Assembly: GCA_963601915.1 (NCBI GenBank)
Contig: CAVCGL010000011.1
Span: 1 to 64,000, forward strand
Source: Butyricicoccus_A sp963601915
Lineage (GTDB): Bacteria > Bacillota > Clostridia > Oscillospirales > Butyricicoccaceae
Direction: 5' to 3'
DNA length: 64,000 nt
A program made the position numbers and the translations under genes. Shown here in pieces: positions 1 to 7,245 of the stretch. A model generated the notes under the pieces. It made no database searches and was not told the origin of the DNA. It saw only the letters and a list, made by a program, of their open reading frames with translations. Numbering within the stretch: the first letter of the stretch is position 1; each line of letters opens with the position of its first letter.

Positions 1-55
1 ACAGATTGAGGTTCAGCTTGCGCAGGGACTCAATATACTGTTCTTTGGTCATCAT
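1..55 (-). CDS. N-terminus of a 4-hydroxybutyryl-CoA dehydratase / 4-hydroxyphenylacetate 3-hydroxylase family protein (partial)
   Basis: Only the first 18 codons are inside the window; the gene runs off the left edge. The visible start reads MMTKEQYIESLRKLNLNL, which closely resembles the start of clostridial 4-hydroxybutyryl-CoA dehydratase (AbfD), an oxygen-sensitive flavin and 4Fe-4S enzyme related to HpaB-type hydroxylases. An AGAGG ribosome binding site lies about 10 bases upstream. It is the last visible gene of the minus-strand GRE, activase and AraC series and starts 60 bp after the AraC stop, so co-transcription is possible. Which family branch it belongs to (dehydratase or hydroxylase) cannot be decided from 18 residues. 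Confidence 0.6.
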   Translation of the reverse strand, partial: MMTKEQYIESLRKLNLNL

Positions 56-114
56 GGGTATCATCCTCTTTCTTTGCAAATATCATATAATCATATATTG
101 ACTATATTTCTGTA

Positions 115-837
115 TCATACAACACTGACCGTTTTCTTAAAACATGGACACTCGCGGTATGCCTTTGGCGTCATACCAGTGACATTGTGAAAGGCTCGCG
201 TAAATGTCGAATTGCTGCTGTATCCTACCATAACAGCAATTTCCATCACGCTGAAATTGGTCGTCACAAGCAGCTCTTTTGCCCGCTGAATGCGCGTATT
301 GCGCAGATAAAAGCTCGGAGAAAGTCCTGTCTGCTGCTTAAACCAATCGCAATAATAGGTCACGTTGTAGTTTTCAATTTTAGCCAGCTGATCTACCGTA
401 ATCGGCAGATGATAATATTCATTGATGTACTGAATGGACGGCGCGGCGCAGTTTTCCATCAGCTTGCTGTACAAATACTTGTACAAATGCCGAACCGCTG
501 TGCTCTCCGGATTTTGCTCCAGCTCGGCCTGAATCAGCTCCACGAGCTGCACAATCTGTCCGCGCATAGAAATAATGAGCGGATTGGAAATCAAGACAAC
601 TTCTCCGCTGTCCGCCATATCATCGGACAAATTGATCGCCAGCAGCTTGCCATAATAATTGCACTGATGCAGCATGCCCGTCGGGATAAAGCAAAGCTCC
701 TGCGGCGTCACTTCATATTCCATTTTGCCGATGCTGATTTTCATTGGCTCTTGCAGGGGCACAAGGATCTGCGGATACTCGTGCGTGTGTTCTCCCTTAC
801 ATTCATAAAATACATGAATATTAACTTTCTGATCCAT
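115..837 (-). CDS. AraC family transcriptional regulator with cupin-like sensor
   Basis: A 240-residue protein. The N-terminal ~90 residues look like an AraC-type cupin arm (HTHEYPQILVPL, then a PTGMLHQC turn). The C-terminal ~100 residues form the paired helix-turn-helix DNA-binding domain, with the typical second-HTH text VGYSSNSTFTRAFHNVTGMTPKAYR. A GGTGGAG ribosome binding site precedes the ATG. It lies downstream of the GRE activase and upstream of the 4-hydroxybutyryl-CoA dehydratase-like gene on the same strand, so it likely senses a metabolite of this cluster. The ligand is unknown. The extended hairpin at 881-957 separates it from the activase. Confidence 0.85.
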   Translation of the reverse strand: MDQKVNIHVFYECKGEHTHEYPQILVPLQEPMKISIGKMEYEVTPQELCFIPTGMLHQCNYYGKLLAINLSDDMADSGEVVLISNPLIISMRGQIVQLVELIQAELEQNPESTAVRHLYKYLYSKLMENCAAPSIQYINEYYHLPITVDQLAKIENYNVTYYCDWFKQQTGLSPSFYLRNTRIQRAKELLVTTNFSVMEIAVMVGYSSNSTFTRAFHNVTGMTPKAYRECPCFKKTVSVV

Positions 838-880
838 TATGCTCCACCATCCTAAATCAAAAAAAGTGTGTGTACAGCCG

Positions 881-957
881 AGATAGACACTGTTCGACTC
901 GCATACTTCGGTTCCGACGCGGCTGCATCTCCCAATGCGTGAACAGTGTCTATATCT
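881..957. repeat. Long imperfect inverted repeat between GRE activase and AraC gene
   Basis: Perfect 12-bp arms TAGACACTGTTC (884-895) and GAACAGTGTCTA (941-952), with a second inner pair CGCAT (900-904) and ATGCG (935-939). On the minus strand a run of seven T follows about 15-20 nt after the stem (858-865). It could be a terminator or attenuator at the end of the GRE and activase transcript, or a regulator site. The gap between stem and T-run is larger than in a standard intrinsic terminator. Confidence 0.55.
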
Positions 958-962
958 GCTTA

Positions 963-1751
963 TTAGAAAATGACATTTTCTACATATCGCTCGATAATCT
1001 TTACATAGCCTGCCATCTGATCCGGTGTCGGGCTTTTGATGTCCGGCATCTGATAGGTTCTTCCCAGCTTATCATAGGTTGCCGTTCCGAGCTTATGATA
1101 CGGCAGCAGCTGCACATAACTGAGTTTTTTCAGCTTGGTGCAGAACTCGCCGATCTTACATAGCTCTTCTTCCGAATCATTGAGTCCCGGAATAATCGGT
1201 GTTCTGACAACGAGCTGGAATTTGTCCTCCACCTCATTGGTTGCCAGCAGGTTCTGTTTGATTAACTCATTGTCCACGCCGGTATACTGCTTGTGCAGGT
1301 CATTGGAGAAAAACTTCATATCGACAAACGCCAAATTGACATACGGCAAAATGCTCTTGACCGTCTCCCACGGCGCAAAGAACGATGTCTCAATCGCCGT
1401 GTGCATACATTCTGCGCGACAGTTCCGAAGAACTGCCCGTGCAAAGTCCGGCTGTGCCAAAATCTCGCCGCCGGATAAGGTAATGCCGCCGGTGGAGATA
1501 AAGAAGAACAGGGAATCCTTGCGCAGCTCGCGCATCACGTCCTGTACGGTCATGACAGAGCCATACGAATAGGTATCGCTCGTCTCAATCTCGAATTTCT
1601 GGCTTTCCGGTGTGGAACACCACTGGCACCGCAATGGGCATCCCTTCAAAAACAATACGGTACGAAGTCCCGGGCCGTCATGAACGGACGACCGCTCAAT
1701 ACGCAGCACGGTGCCTTTTCTCTCTGCATCGTAAATGGTTGGAACGCTCAT
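963..1751 (-). CDS. Glycyl radical enzyme activating enzyme (radical SAM)
   Basis: A 262-residue radical SAM protein that would install the glycyl radical on the GRE encoded just upstream. The cluster-binding CxxxCxxC motif is Cys38, Cys42 and Cys45 in GCPLRCQWC. The text HDGPGLRTVLFLKGCPLRCQW, and the GGEI motif in TLSGGEILAQPDF, are typical of the PFL-activase family. Unlike many activases of decarboxylases and dehydratases, it has no inserted ferredoxin-like domain: after the SAM cysteines the sequence goes directly to the (beta/alpha) core, so it is the short PFL-activase form. It starts 47 bp after the GRE stop with an AAGGAGG ribosome binding site, consistent with one transcript. Function is firm; partner specificity is inferred from position. 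Confidence 0.92.
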   Translation of the reverse strand: MSVPTIYDAERKGTVLRIERSSVHDGPGLRTVLFLKGCPLRCQWCSTPESQKFEIETSDTYSYGSVMTVQDVMRELRKDSLFFFISTGGITLSGGEILAQPDFARAVLRNCRAECMHTAIETSFFAPWETVKSILPYVNLAFVDMKFFSNDLHKQYTGVDNELIKQNLLATNEVEDKFQLVVRTPIIPGLNDSEEELCKIGEFCTKLKKLSYVQLLPYHKLGTATYDKLGRTYQMPDIKSPTPDQMAGYVKIIERYVENVIF

Positions 1752-1798
1752 TGCGTGTGCCTCCTTGTGGTTTTTTCTCTAGCTTGTTTTATGCGTGC

Positions 1799-4195
1799 TT
1801 AGCAGCCACAGCCGCCAGCCCAGTTATTGATCTCGGTACGACCGATGATTTCGTCCTGTGTCTCCTTGGACAGCTCAACGAAGAATGCCGTGTAGCCTGC
1901 TACGCGGATGAGCAGATCTCTGTGCTCCTTCGGATGTACCTGTGCGTCTACCAGTGTGTCGCGGTCAACGCAGTTGATCTGTGCGTGATAGACATCCAGC
2001 ATGCTCATGGTCTTAATCATGTTCATGCCGTGTGCAATGCCGTTTTCGCCCTTGAGCATTTCCGGCTCAAACTTCATATTGAGCTGTGTGCCCTGCGTAT
2101 AGCGTGCGTGCGGAATATGGGAAACCGACTTGAGCAGTGCGGTCGGGCCATTGACGTCCGTGCCGCCGGTTGCGCCGATGCCGTCTGTCAGCGGGGTCTT
2201 TGCATTTCTGCCGGACGGCAGAGCGCCTACCCACTGACCAATCGGTGTATTGCCGGATACCGGCAGCATACCGCAGGTCATCTTGCCAAATGCCGTTTCA
2301 TAGGTCTCAAACTGATCGACAACATGAGAGAAGATCTCGCCGACACAGAAGTCTGCGCGCTCATCGTCGTTGCCGTACTTCGGTGCATCGAGGCACATCT
2401 TCTGAATATCTTCATATCCAACGAAGTCAGCGTCCAGAGCCTTGACCAGCTCATCCATCGTGCACTTCTTCTCATCGTATACCAGATACTTGACAGCAGC
2501 CACAGAGTTGACAATATCTGCCTGACCTACTGTGATAACGCCGCCGCCAACGGAATACTTGGCGCCGCCCGGCTGGCTGTAGTCCTTGCCAACTTCCATG
2601 GTGTGCGGGAAGCCCATGGACAGAACCGGAACCGGACGATAGTTCATGGACAGGTAATCAAGCAGCTGGTTGCCGGAGGTGATAACGTCTACTGCGTAAT
2701 CAATGTGCTTCATAACTGCCTGGAAGAAGTCATCAAATGTCTTGAATTCACGCGGATCGCCGGTGTGAACGGATACCTGCTCGCCGGTGATGCGGCTCTT
2801 GCCGTCATTGAGTGCGAACTCTACCATAGCGCCCATGTTGATGTCGGCAATGTCGGTGTACTCCTTGAGCTTGCCGGATACGTTGGTCTCTACGCAGCCG
2901 CACGGGTTCCAGTCCCAAGCCTCGGAGAGCGGAACGCCCTTGTTCAGAATCATGCGGATACCGACATCGTTGGAGTAAATCGCCGGCATGGTCAGACCCA
3001 TCGAGATGGATTCTACTGCCTTGTGCAGCAGAGCATCCGGATTCTTTGCCATGCTGTAGGTGACAGCAAGGTTCGGCTCCTTGAACTTGACGTCCATCGT
3101 TGCCTGAATCATCATATAAGACAGCTCGTTGGTTGCGTCATCGCCGTACTCGTTGATGCCGCCGCAGCTGGTCTGTACAGTGATGCAGTAGCCTGCTGCA
3201 TACTGTGCGGTTACTTCGTCCTGGAACAGGGACATTTCTGCGATCTTAATCCACAGGCAGTCGAACAGCTCCTGTGCGTCATCGTCTGTGATGATGCCAG
3301 CTTCCTTATCTGCCTTGTAGTACGGATAGAAGTACTGGTCCAGACGGCCAATATTATAAGAGGATGCATTCTGCTCCATGAAACATGCATATTCATACGT
3401 CAGCAGGGACTGCATTGCCTCATACAGGTTGCGTGCCGGGAATTCCGGAACATGGCGGTTCACTTCTGCAATCTTAAGCAGCTCTGCCTTGCGCTTCTCA
3501 TCGGTGCAGGAAGCAGCCTGCTGTTCCGCCAGATCCGCGTGACGGTGTGCCAGATGAATGACCGCATCCGCTGCGATGATTTCCGAACGATAGAAGAAGC
3601 TCTTTTCCAGATCGCCCGGTACCGAATCGTCCAGAGCTGCGAGCTTTTCCTTTGCCTCGTCACGAATTGCGCCAATGCCCTTGTTCAGAATCATGCGCCA
3701 ATCCACGGTGGTCTCGCCGTAGCCGCGAACAGCCTTGCGGTCAATAAAGATCGCGCCGTTGTCCTTCATGGTCTGCATGTCCTTCGGCGTCATCTTCTTC
3801 CAGCGGTCGAGCAGGCACTTATTGGTCCAATAATCCTTGACCTCTTCGGTGTAGATCTTTTTGCCTTCCTCGCTCAGATAGAACGGGTCAAACTTACGGG
3901 TAGAGATCGTATCCAGCTCGTCTGCGATGATGCCTGCGGAGCTGTCTGCACACAGAATGCCGGCACGCGGCTTGAAGCCTACGCCGCCAACGAGAAGCTC
4001 ATTGTCCCGAATATATACGTTTTTCTTTTCACAGATGTGGCGGTAACCGATTGCCTTCTGAATGATCCACGGCTCGCCTTCCGATTCCTTAAAGCCTTCG
4101 GTCAGATACTTGGCATTGTATACGTCCATGTCAACGCGGGTTGCCAGATACTGCTGACGCAGTGCTTCGATTCTCTTCATGTATTCCTTAGCCAT
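1799..4195 (-). CDS. Glycyl radical enzyme (PFL-like dehydratase/lyase family), substrate unknown
   Basis: A 798-residue GRE. The active-site cysteine is Cys434 in PCGCVET, with the Cys-Val-Glu arrangement (Glu436) used by GRE dehydratases, CutC-type lyases and arylacetate decarboxylases and unlike the Cys-Cys of pyruvate formate-lyase. The radical glycine is Gly767 in RVAGYTAFF. Length and cysteine position match the glycerol dehydratase and 4-hydroxyproline dehydratase size class; arylacetate decarboxylases are about 100 residues longer. The protein ends with an unusual tail NNWAGGCGC. The start was moved 25 codons in from the longest frame, to the ATG preceded by GGAGGAAC. No microcompartment genes or proC are nearby, which argues against glycerol/choline compartments and classic HypD operons. 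Transcription appears to be sigma-54 dependent (promoter 4259-4274). Confidence 0.9.
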   Translation of the reverse strand: MAKEYMKRIEALRQQYLATRVDMDVYNAKYLTEGFKESEGEPWIIQKAIGYRHICEKKNVYIRDNELLVGGVGFKPRAGILCADSSAGIIADELDTISTRKFDPFYLSEEGKKIYTEEVKDYWTNKCLLDRWKKMTPKDMQTMKDNGAIFIDRKAVRGYGETTVDWRMILNKGIGAIRDEAKEKLAALDDSVPGDLEKSFFYRSEIIAADAVIHLAHRHADLAEQQAASCTDEKRKAELLKIAEVNRHVPEFPARNLYEAMQSLLTYEYACFMEQNASSYNIGRLDQYFYPYYKADKEAGIITDDDAQELFDCLWIKIAEMSLFQDEVTAQYAAGYCITVQTSCGGINEYGDDATNELSYMMIQATMDVKFKEPNLAVTYSMAKNPDALLHKAVESISMGLTMPAIYSNDVGIRMILNKGVPLSEAWDWNPCGCVETNVSGKLKEYTDIADINMGAMVEFALNDGKSRITGEQVSVHTGDPREFKTFDDFFQAVMKHIDYAVDVITSGNQLLDYLSMNYRPVPVLSMGFPHTMEVGKDYSQPGGAKYSVGGGVITVGQADIVNSVAAVKYLVYDEKKCTMDELVKALDADFVGYEDIQKMCLDAPKYGNDDERADFCVGEIFSHVVDQFETYETAFGKMTCGMLPVSGNTPIGQWVGALPSGRNAKTPLTDGIGATGGTDVNGPTALLKSVSHIPHARYTQGTQLNMKFEPEMLKGENGIAHGMNMIKTMSMLDVYHAQINCVDRDTLVDAQVHPKEHRDLLIRVAGYTAFFVELSKETQDEIIGRTEINNWAGGCGC

Positions 4196-4258
4196 AAAAA
4201 GTTCCTCCTTCGATTTTCTTCTCTGCTTTTCTTTGTCGCATCTCTTTACTGATATACA

Positions 4259-4274
4259 TGCAAATCCCATGCCA
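4259..4274 (-). promoter_or_regulatory. Sigma-54 (-24/-12) promoter of the GRE gene
   Basis: Read on the minus strand the site is TGGCATGGGATTTGCA. It has the invariant GG and GC dinucleotides with exactly ten bases between them, matching the RpoN consensus TGGCACG-N4-TTGCA. The GC of the -12 element is at 4260-4261, so transcription would start near 4248, leaving a leader of about 50 nt before the GRE ribosome binding site. rpoN and a sigma-54 activator are encoded at 12.6-15.7 kb. Confidence 0.85.
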
Positions 4275-4636
4275 ATTCGAGAAATTGCATATAAAAACTT
4301 GGTTTTTCGTGATTTCCTCTAAGAAAACGTGTTGGTTTTTATGCAACTTCACTGCAAATTCTCGTTTTTTGCAGGAATTCTCTATGGAATCTCTCCAATT
4401 AGCAGACACATGGATTTTGCAGGTTCTCATATCAATTGTTCAAAATTCCGCCGCTGAATTTATGGAATCTGACGACAAACCTTCTATTTTTTGTATAAAA
4501 TAACCAACTTTCGACAAAACTTCTCAGCACTTTACCCGCAAAATTTCATCCGCAAAATATTTTGCACGCCATGCAAGTTTTTTTGCACACAGTCTCCTTC
4601 GTCATTTTCCACCGCCGCTCTCCGCCAGAAAAGTAT

Positions 4637-4668
4637 CTGCGGAATGCAAAGGGTGTTACATTCCGCAG
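4637..4668. promoter_or_regulatory. Inverted repeat, candidate enhancer (UAS) for a sigma-54 activator
   Basis: Perfect 10-bp arms CTGCGGAATG (4637-4646) and CATTCCGCAG (4659-4668) with a 12-bp spacer; the symmetry continues imperfectly outward (AAGTA and TACTT). It lies about 365-395 bp upstream of the -24 element. This is somewhat far but possible for enhancer-binding proteins. A role in the opposite direction cannot be excluded. Confidence 0.5.
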
Positions 4669-4829
4669 GGTACTTGAGATAGGTGGTTTTAAATTAAGAA
4701 CGATACCATGGCAGCAAACCCGCCGATGTGCTTGCCAAATATCAAGTTTGGTTTCAATTGATGCGTTACGAACAAAATTTGTTTAAGATAAAGTATCTTT
4801 GGTTTTGATGAAAGTTGGTTTGTTTTACA

Positions 4830-4861
4830 GGTATCCGAACAGCGCACGCTGTCCGGATACC
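4830..4861 (-). terminator. Terminator-like hairpin after the opine-dehydrogenase-like gene
   Basis: Fifteen-base arms GGTATCCGAACAGCG and CGCTGTCCGGATACC with one mismatch and a very short loop, 31 bp beyond the stop of the minus-strand gene at 4892. The T-tract on the minus strand is poor, so termination may be weak or factor-dependent. Confidence 0.6.
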
Positions 4862-4891
4862 AAAATTCCTATGCAGAGAATCGACAGTCGA

Positions 4892-6160
4892 TTATGCCTT
4901 CGGGGTGTAAGTGCCCTCGCGCAGGTAAGCCTGCAGCTGATCGTGGGTCATATGGTCGATGTCGAGGTAATCCAGCGTCCACTTGGAGTCGCCAGCCAGA
5001 TCGCGCTTGAGCATGGTGGATGCCAGCAAAATCATGGAGTCGATGATCGGAGTCGGAACGTCGTACTTCTTGCCGAGCTGGCTCATCAGGTAGCAGCCAA
5101 CCGGAACGTCCTCGGTGATGTAACGGTTTTCCAGATCGAACGGACCGTCGCCCCAGAAGTTCTGGTAGTTCTCTTCGTACGGTACTGCGAAGTCCGGACC
5201 CATGTATTCCTTGCCGTACATGGTGGTACGGGAGAAGAAGTCCTCATAGTTTACGGTGCACAGGCCAACTTCCATAGCCTTAGCCAGTGCCTTTTCTTCC
5301 TCCCAGAACTTAGCCTGAACCTCAGCGATTGCCGGGCAAGCACCGAATGCGTACAGGGAGTAGTTTGCCTTGTTCTGACCCAGAACGGTGTCAAAGTTCT
5401 GCATGGTGGAAACTGCCAGAACGGTGCCCGGAACGTGGATAACCGGGTTTACGTTGGACAGGTTGATGTCGAGTACGGTGTTGCCTTCTACGAAGCCGTG
5501 GTGGAACTCTTCACCCTTCTTGGAGATGGTAACTTCGCCCTCAGCGTCGATGATTGCACCGAATGCCGGAATGTAGTAAGCGGAAGCCATGAATCTGTCG
5601 TTGTCCTTCATCGGCAGAGCGCAGCCACGGATGGTGGTGATACGGTCCTCTACCTTGCATTCGTTGGTGACAACGCCGCCGCGGCGTACCACGCGGATGC
5701 CGTACGGAGCAGTGTACCATGCGCCGACAACAACGTCCTTGGTGCAGCCCATCTCACGCATCAGCTTGCGGAATACGAAGGTACCACAGTTATCCGGCAG
5801 GATGTGAATGACCTGACCGTCTTCCAGCAGCGGAATCAGCTCACGGAAGATTGCCTCATGGCCCAGAGCTACAGCAGCAACGATGATGATGCCTGCGCCC
5901 TTGACAGCCTTTGCCAGATCGTCGGTAGCCAGAGCAACGTGTGCGATGCCTCTGCGCTGATAACCGAAGAAGCTGAACTGGTTGCCGCTCAGGGTGATAC
6001 CGGTCTTTTCAATGTTGAGGAAATTGGTCTTAGCAAATCTCGGCTGATCCCACAGGCGAACTTCCTTGCCAGCCAGTGCACAGTCAGCAGCCATCGTCTT
6101 GCCTACAGCGCCGCCGCCCAGAACCGCGATCGGCATGTCCTTCAGATAACTCATATCCAT
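4892..6160 (-). CDS. NAD/NADP octopine/nopaline dehydrogenase family protein
   Basis: A 422-residue two-domain dehydrogenase. An N-terminal Rossmann fold begins at once with IAVLGGGAVGKTMA (GxGxxG at residues 15-20). The C-terminal half is the alpha-helical opine-dehydrogenase domain (text such as HVPGTVLAVSTMQNF and DVPVGCYLMSQLGKKYDVPTP). Family members make or break secondary amines between an amino acid and a 2-oxo acid using NAD(P)H; the substrate here is unknown. The start chosen is the ATG after AAGGAGGAACTAACA; the longer frame has no ribosome binding site. It forms its own transcription unit, with a sigma-70 type promoter and a tandem operator identical in layout to that of the PFOR gene, so it is probably co-regulated with pyruvate oxidation. 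Confidence 0.85.
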   Translation of the reverse strand: MDMSYLKDMPIAVLGGGAVGKTMAADCALAGKEVRLWDQPRFAKTNFLNIEKTGITLSGNQFSFFGYQRRGIAHVALATDDLAKAVKGAGIIIVAAVALGHEAIFRELIPLLEDGQVIHILPDNCGTFVFRKLMREMGCTKDVVVGAWYTAPYGIRVVRRGGVVTNECKVEDRITTIRGCALPMKDNDRFMASAYYIPAFGAIIDAEGEVTISKKGEEFHHGFVEGNTVLDINLSNVNPVIHVPGTVLAVSTMQNFDTVLGQNKANYSLYAFGACPAIAEVQAKFWEEEKALAKAMEVGLCTVNYEDFFSRTTMYGKEYMGPDFAVPYEENYQNFWGDGPFDLENRYITEDVPVGCYLMSQLGKKYDVPTPIIDSMILLASTMLKRDLAGDSKWTLDYLDIDHMTHDQLQAYLREGTYTPKA

Positions 6161-6249
6161 TGTTAGTTCCTCCTTCAAATTGCAGCCGGATGTTCCGGCC
6201 TCTCTACAACAATACAATGTTTGCAATGATCGGGTACGCTCTCTTTCGT

Positions 6250-6276
6250 TGACCCTTGGTCATTGACCTGAGGTCA
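6250..6276. promoter_or_regulatory. Tandem palindromic operator upstream of the opine-dehydrogenase-like gene
   Basis: Two 13-bp palindromes, TGACCCTTGGTCA (6250-6262) and TGACCTGAGGTCA (6264-6276), separated by one base, giving a 14-bp period. They touch the -10 box and cover the transcription start, so a bound protein would block transcription. The same arrangement occurs at 8181-8207. Confidence 0.8.
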
Positions 6277-6304
6277 TTATACTTCCCAACCCGCCAATTG
6301 TAAA
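6276..6304 (-). promoter_or_regulatory. Sigma-70 type promoter of the opine-dehydrogenase-like gene
   Basis: On the minus strand TTTACA (6304-6299), a 17-bp spacer and TATAAT (6281-6276). The predicted start falls inside the tandem operator. The leader to the ATG at 6160 is about 110 nt. Confidence 0.8.
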
Positions 6305-6397
6305 GAGGTAAATTCCCACAAAAAAAGCCAAACTTTCTTGTGCATATCAACAAACGCGCTTGAAATAATTTCGTATTTCCCGTAAAAAGCACCAAAA

Positions 6398-6442
6398 AAC
6401 AGCCTTCCAACACGGATTTTGGTTCCGTATCGGAAGGCTGTT
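6398..6442 (-). terminator. Intrinsic terminator of the TetR gene
   Basis: Eleven-bp arms AACAGCCTTCC and GGAAGGCTGTT, with an inner ACGGA/TCCGT pair. On the minus strand a run of six T follows the stem. It lies 15 bp beyond the TetR stop. Confidence 0.85.
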
Positions 6443-6456
6443 CCATTTCTCAGGTA

Positions 6457-7134
6457 TTATTTGCCGTTTGCGTCGCACACCATGCCTTTGGCGGTAATGC
6501 GGATGGCATTGACCATCATTTCGGCAAGACTGCGGTCTCTGTCATCGAAGCACCAGAGCACTTCAATGCCGATCATGGTAGACAGCAGAATCTTGACATA
6601 GCTGTCGCTGTCGGTCTCCGAATCCAGCACGCCTTCTTGCTTTCCGTGCTCGACGATCTGGTACAGACATTTGTACAGCTCTCGGTCTTTGTTGTAAAAC
6701 AGATTTTCATCTGTGTTGAAGTAATTGGAGATAATCGCGCGGATAATGCCCTTGCCGCGCTTTTCGTACTCCTCATAGCAGCATCCCACAAAGCATGGAA
6801 GCGTATCCAAAAAGCTGCGGTTTTGTACCTTCTGGTACGCCTCCTTGTACAGCTTGTCTGAGCGCTCAAACGTATAGAACACTAACGCTTCCTTGGACTC
6901 AAAGTGCGTGTAGAACGAGCCCTTTGCCACATTGGCCGCTGTTGTGATGTCCTCAATATTGACGTTGTTAAAGCCTTTTTTATTGATTTCTTCTATTGCT
7001 GCTTTGTAAATCTTATTTTTGGTCTCCATTGCCTGCAGCTGCCGCTTAGTCGGCTTTACTGCAATGGTCTTTGCTGCGCGCACGGATTTTTTCTTCTCCG
7101 ACGCAGCAGCCGCGGTCTCTGCGCTGATTTTCAA
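6457..7134 (-). CDS. TetR/AcrR family transcriptional regulator
   Basis: About 225 residues. After a basic, Ala/Lys-rich N-terminal extension (~25 residues) comes the TetR helix-turn-helix: KIYKAAIEEINKKGFNNVNIEDITTAANVAKGSFYTHFESKEAL. The remainder is a helical ligand-binding domain. I place the start at a TTG (7134) because a GAGGTG ribosome binding site lies six bases before it; a start at 7167 would add 11 residues without an SD. It is encoded between the opine-dehydrogenase-like gene and the PFOR, the two genes sharing a tandem TGACC-N3-GGTCA operator. TetR proteins bind palindromes of this size, so it is the leading candidate for that repressor. This link is inference. Confidence 0.85.
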   Translation of the reverse strand: MKISAETAAAASEKKKSVRAAKTIAVKPTKRQLQAMETKNKIYKAAIEEINKKGFNNVNIEDITTAANVAKGSFYTHFESKEALVFYTFERSDKLYKEAYQKVQNRSFLDTLPCFVGCCYEEYEKRGKGIIRAIISNYFNTDENLFYNKDRELYKCLYQIVEHGKQEGVLDSETDSDSYVKILLSTMIGIEVLWCFDDRDRSLAEMMVNAIRITAKGMVCDANGK

Positions 7135-7245
7135 AAATATCACCTCATAGATTTCTTGTTGATGCACGGAAACCGGCGGTTGTCATGTAATCGTTGTTAA
7201 AACCATTCGATATCTCAAGTTTTTCCGGCATAAATCCCTTTTTGT

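Larger units (their letters stand above)
4196..4829. other. Long AT-rich intergenic control region of the GRE gene
   Basis: About 630 bp without a plausible gene. It is clearly more AT-rich than its flanks. It contains the sigma-54 promoter near the GRE, a 14-bp palindrome GCAAAATATTTTGC (4552-4565), and the 10-bp inverted repeat at 4637-4668. Short open frames on both strands lack good ribosome binding sites. A long upstream region is what a sigma-54 promoter with a remote enhancer needs. Confidence 0.6.

Noticed and set aside
1799..4195. Assignment of the GRE as 4-hydroxyproline dehydratase (HypD)
   Set aside because: Size and the GCVET text fit, but proC is absent, the residues around the cysteine differ (NPCGCVETNVSG against TSGCVETGCFG from memory), and the tail is different. 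I leave the substrate open.
1799..4195. Assignment of the GRE as an arylacetate decarboxylase making skatole, cresol or toluene
   Set aside because: Attractive because iorAB/paaK make arylacetates, but the protein is about 100 residues shorter than known decarboxylases and the two clusters are 22 kb apart.
1610..4252. 880-codon open frame antisense to the GRE gene
   Set aside because: It is a shadow caused by strong codon bias on the coding strand; its translation has no family features and no ribosome binding site.
4552..4565. 14-bp palindrome GCAAAATATTTTGC as a binding site
   Set aside because: AT-rich palindromes are expected by chance in such a region; kept only as a note in the control-region entry.
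4892..6160. Gene as a true opine synthase of plant-pathogen type
   Set aside because: Only family-level similarity; no T-DNA context, and many anaerobe homologues have unknown reactions.
7135..7167. Start of the TetR gene at 7167
   Set aside because: No ribosome binding site precedes it, whereas GAGGTG precedes the TTG at 7134. Not fully excluded.
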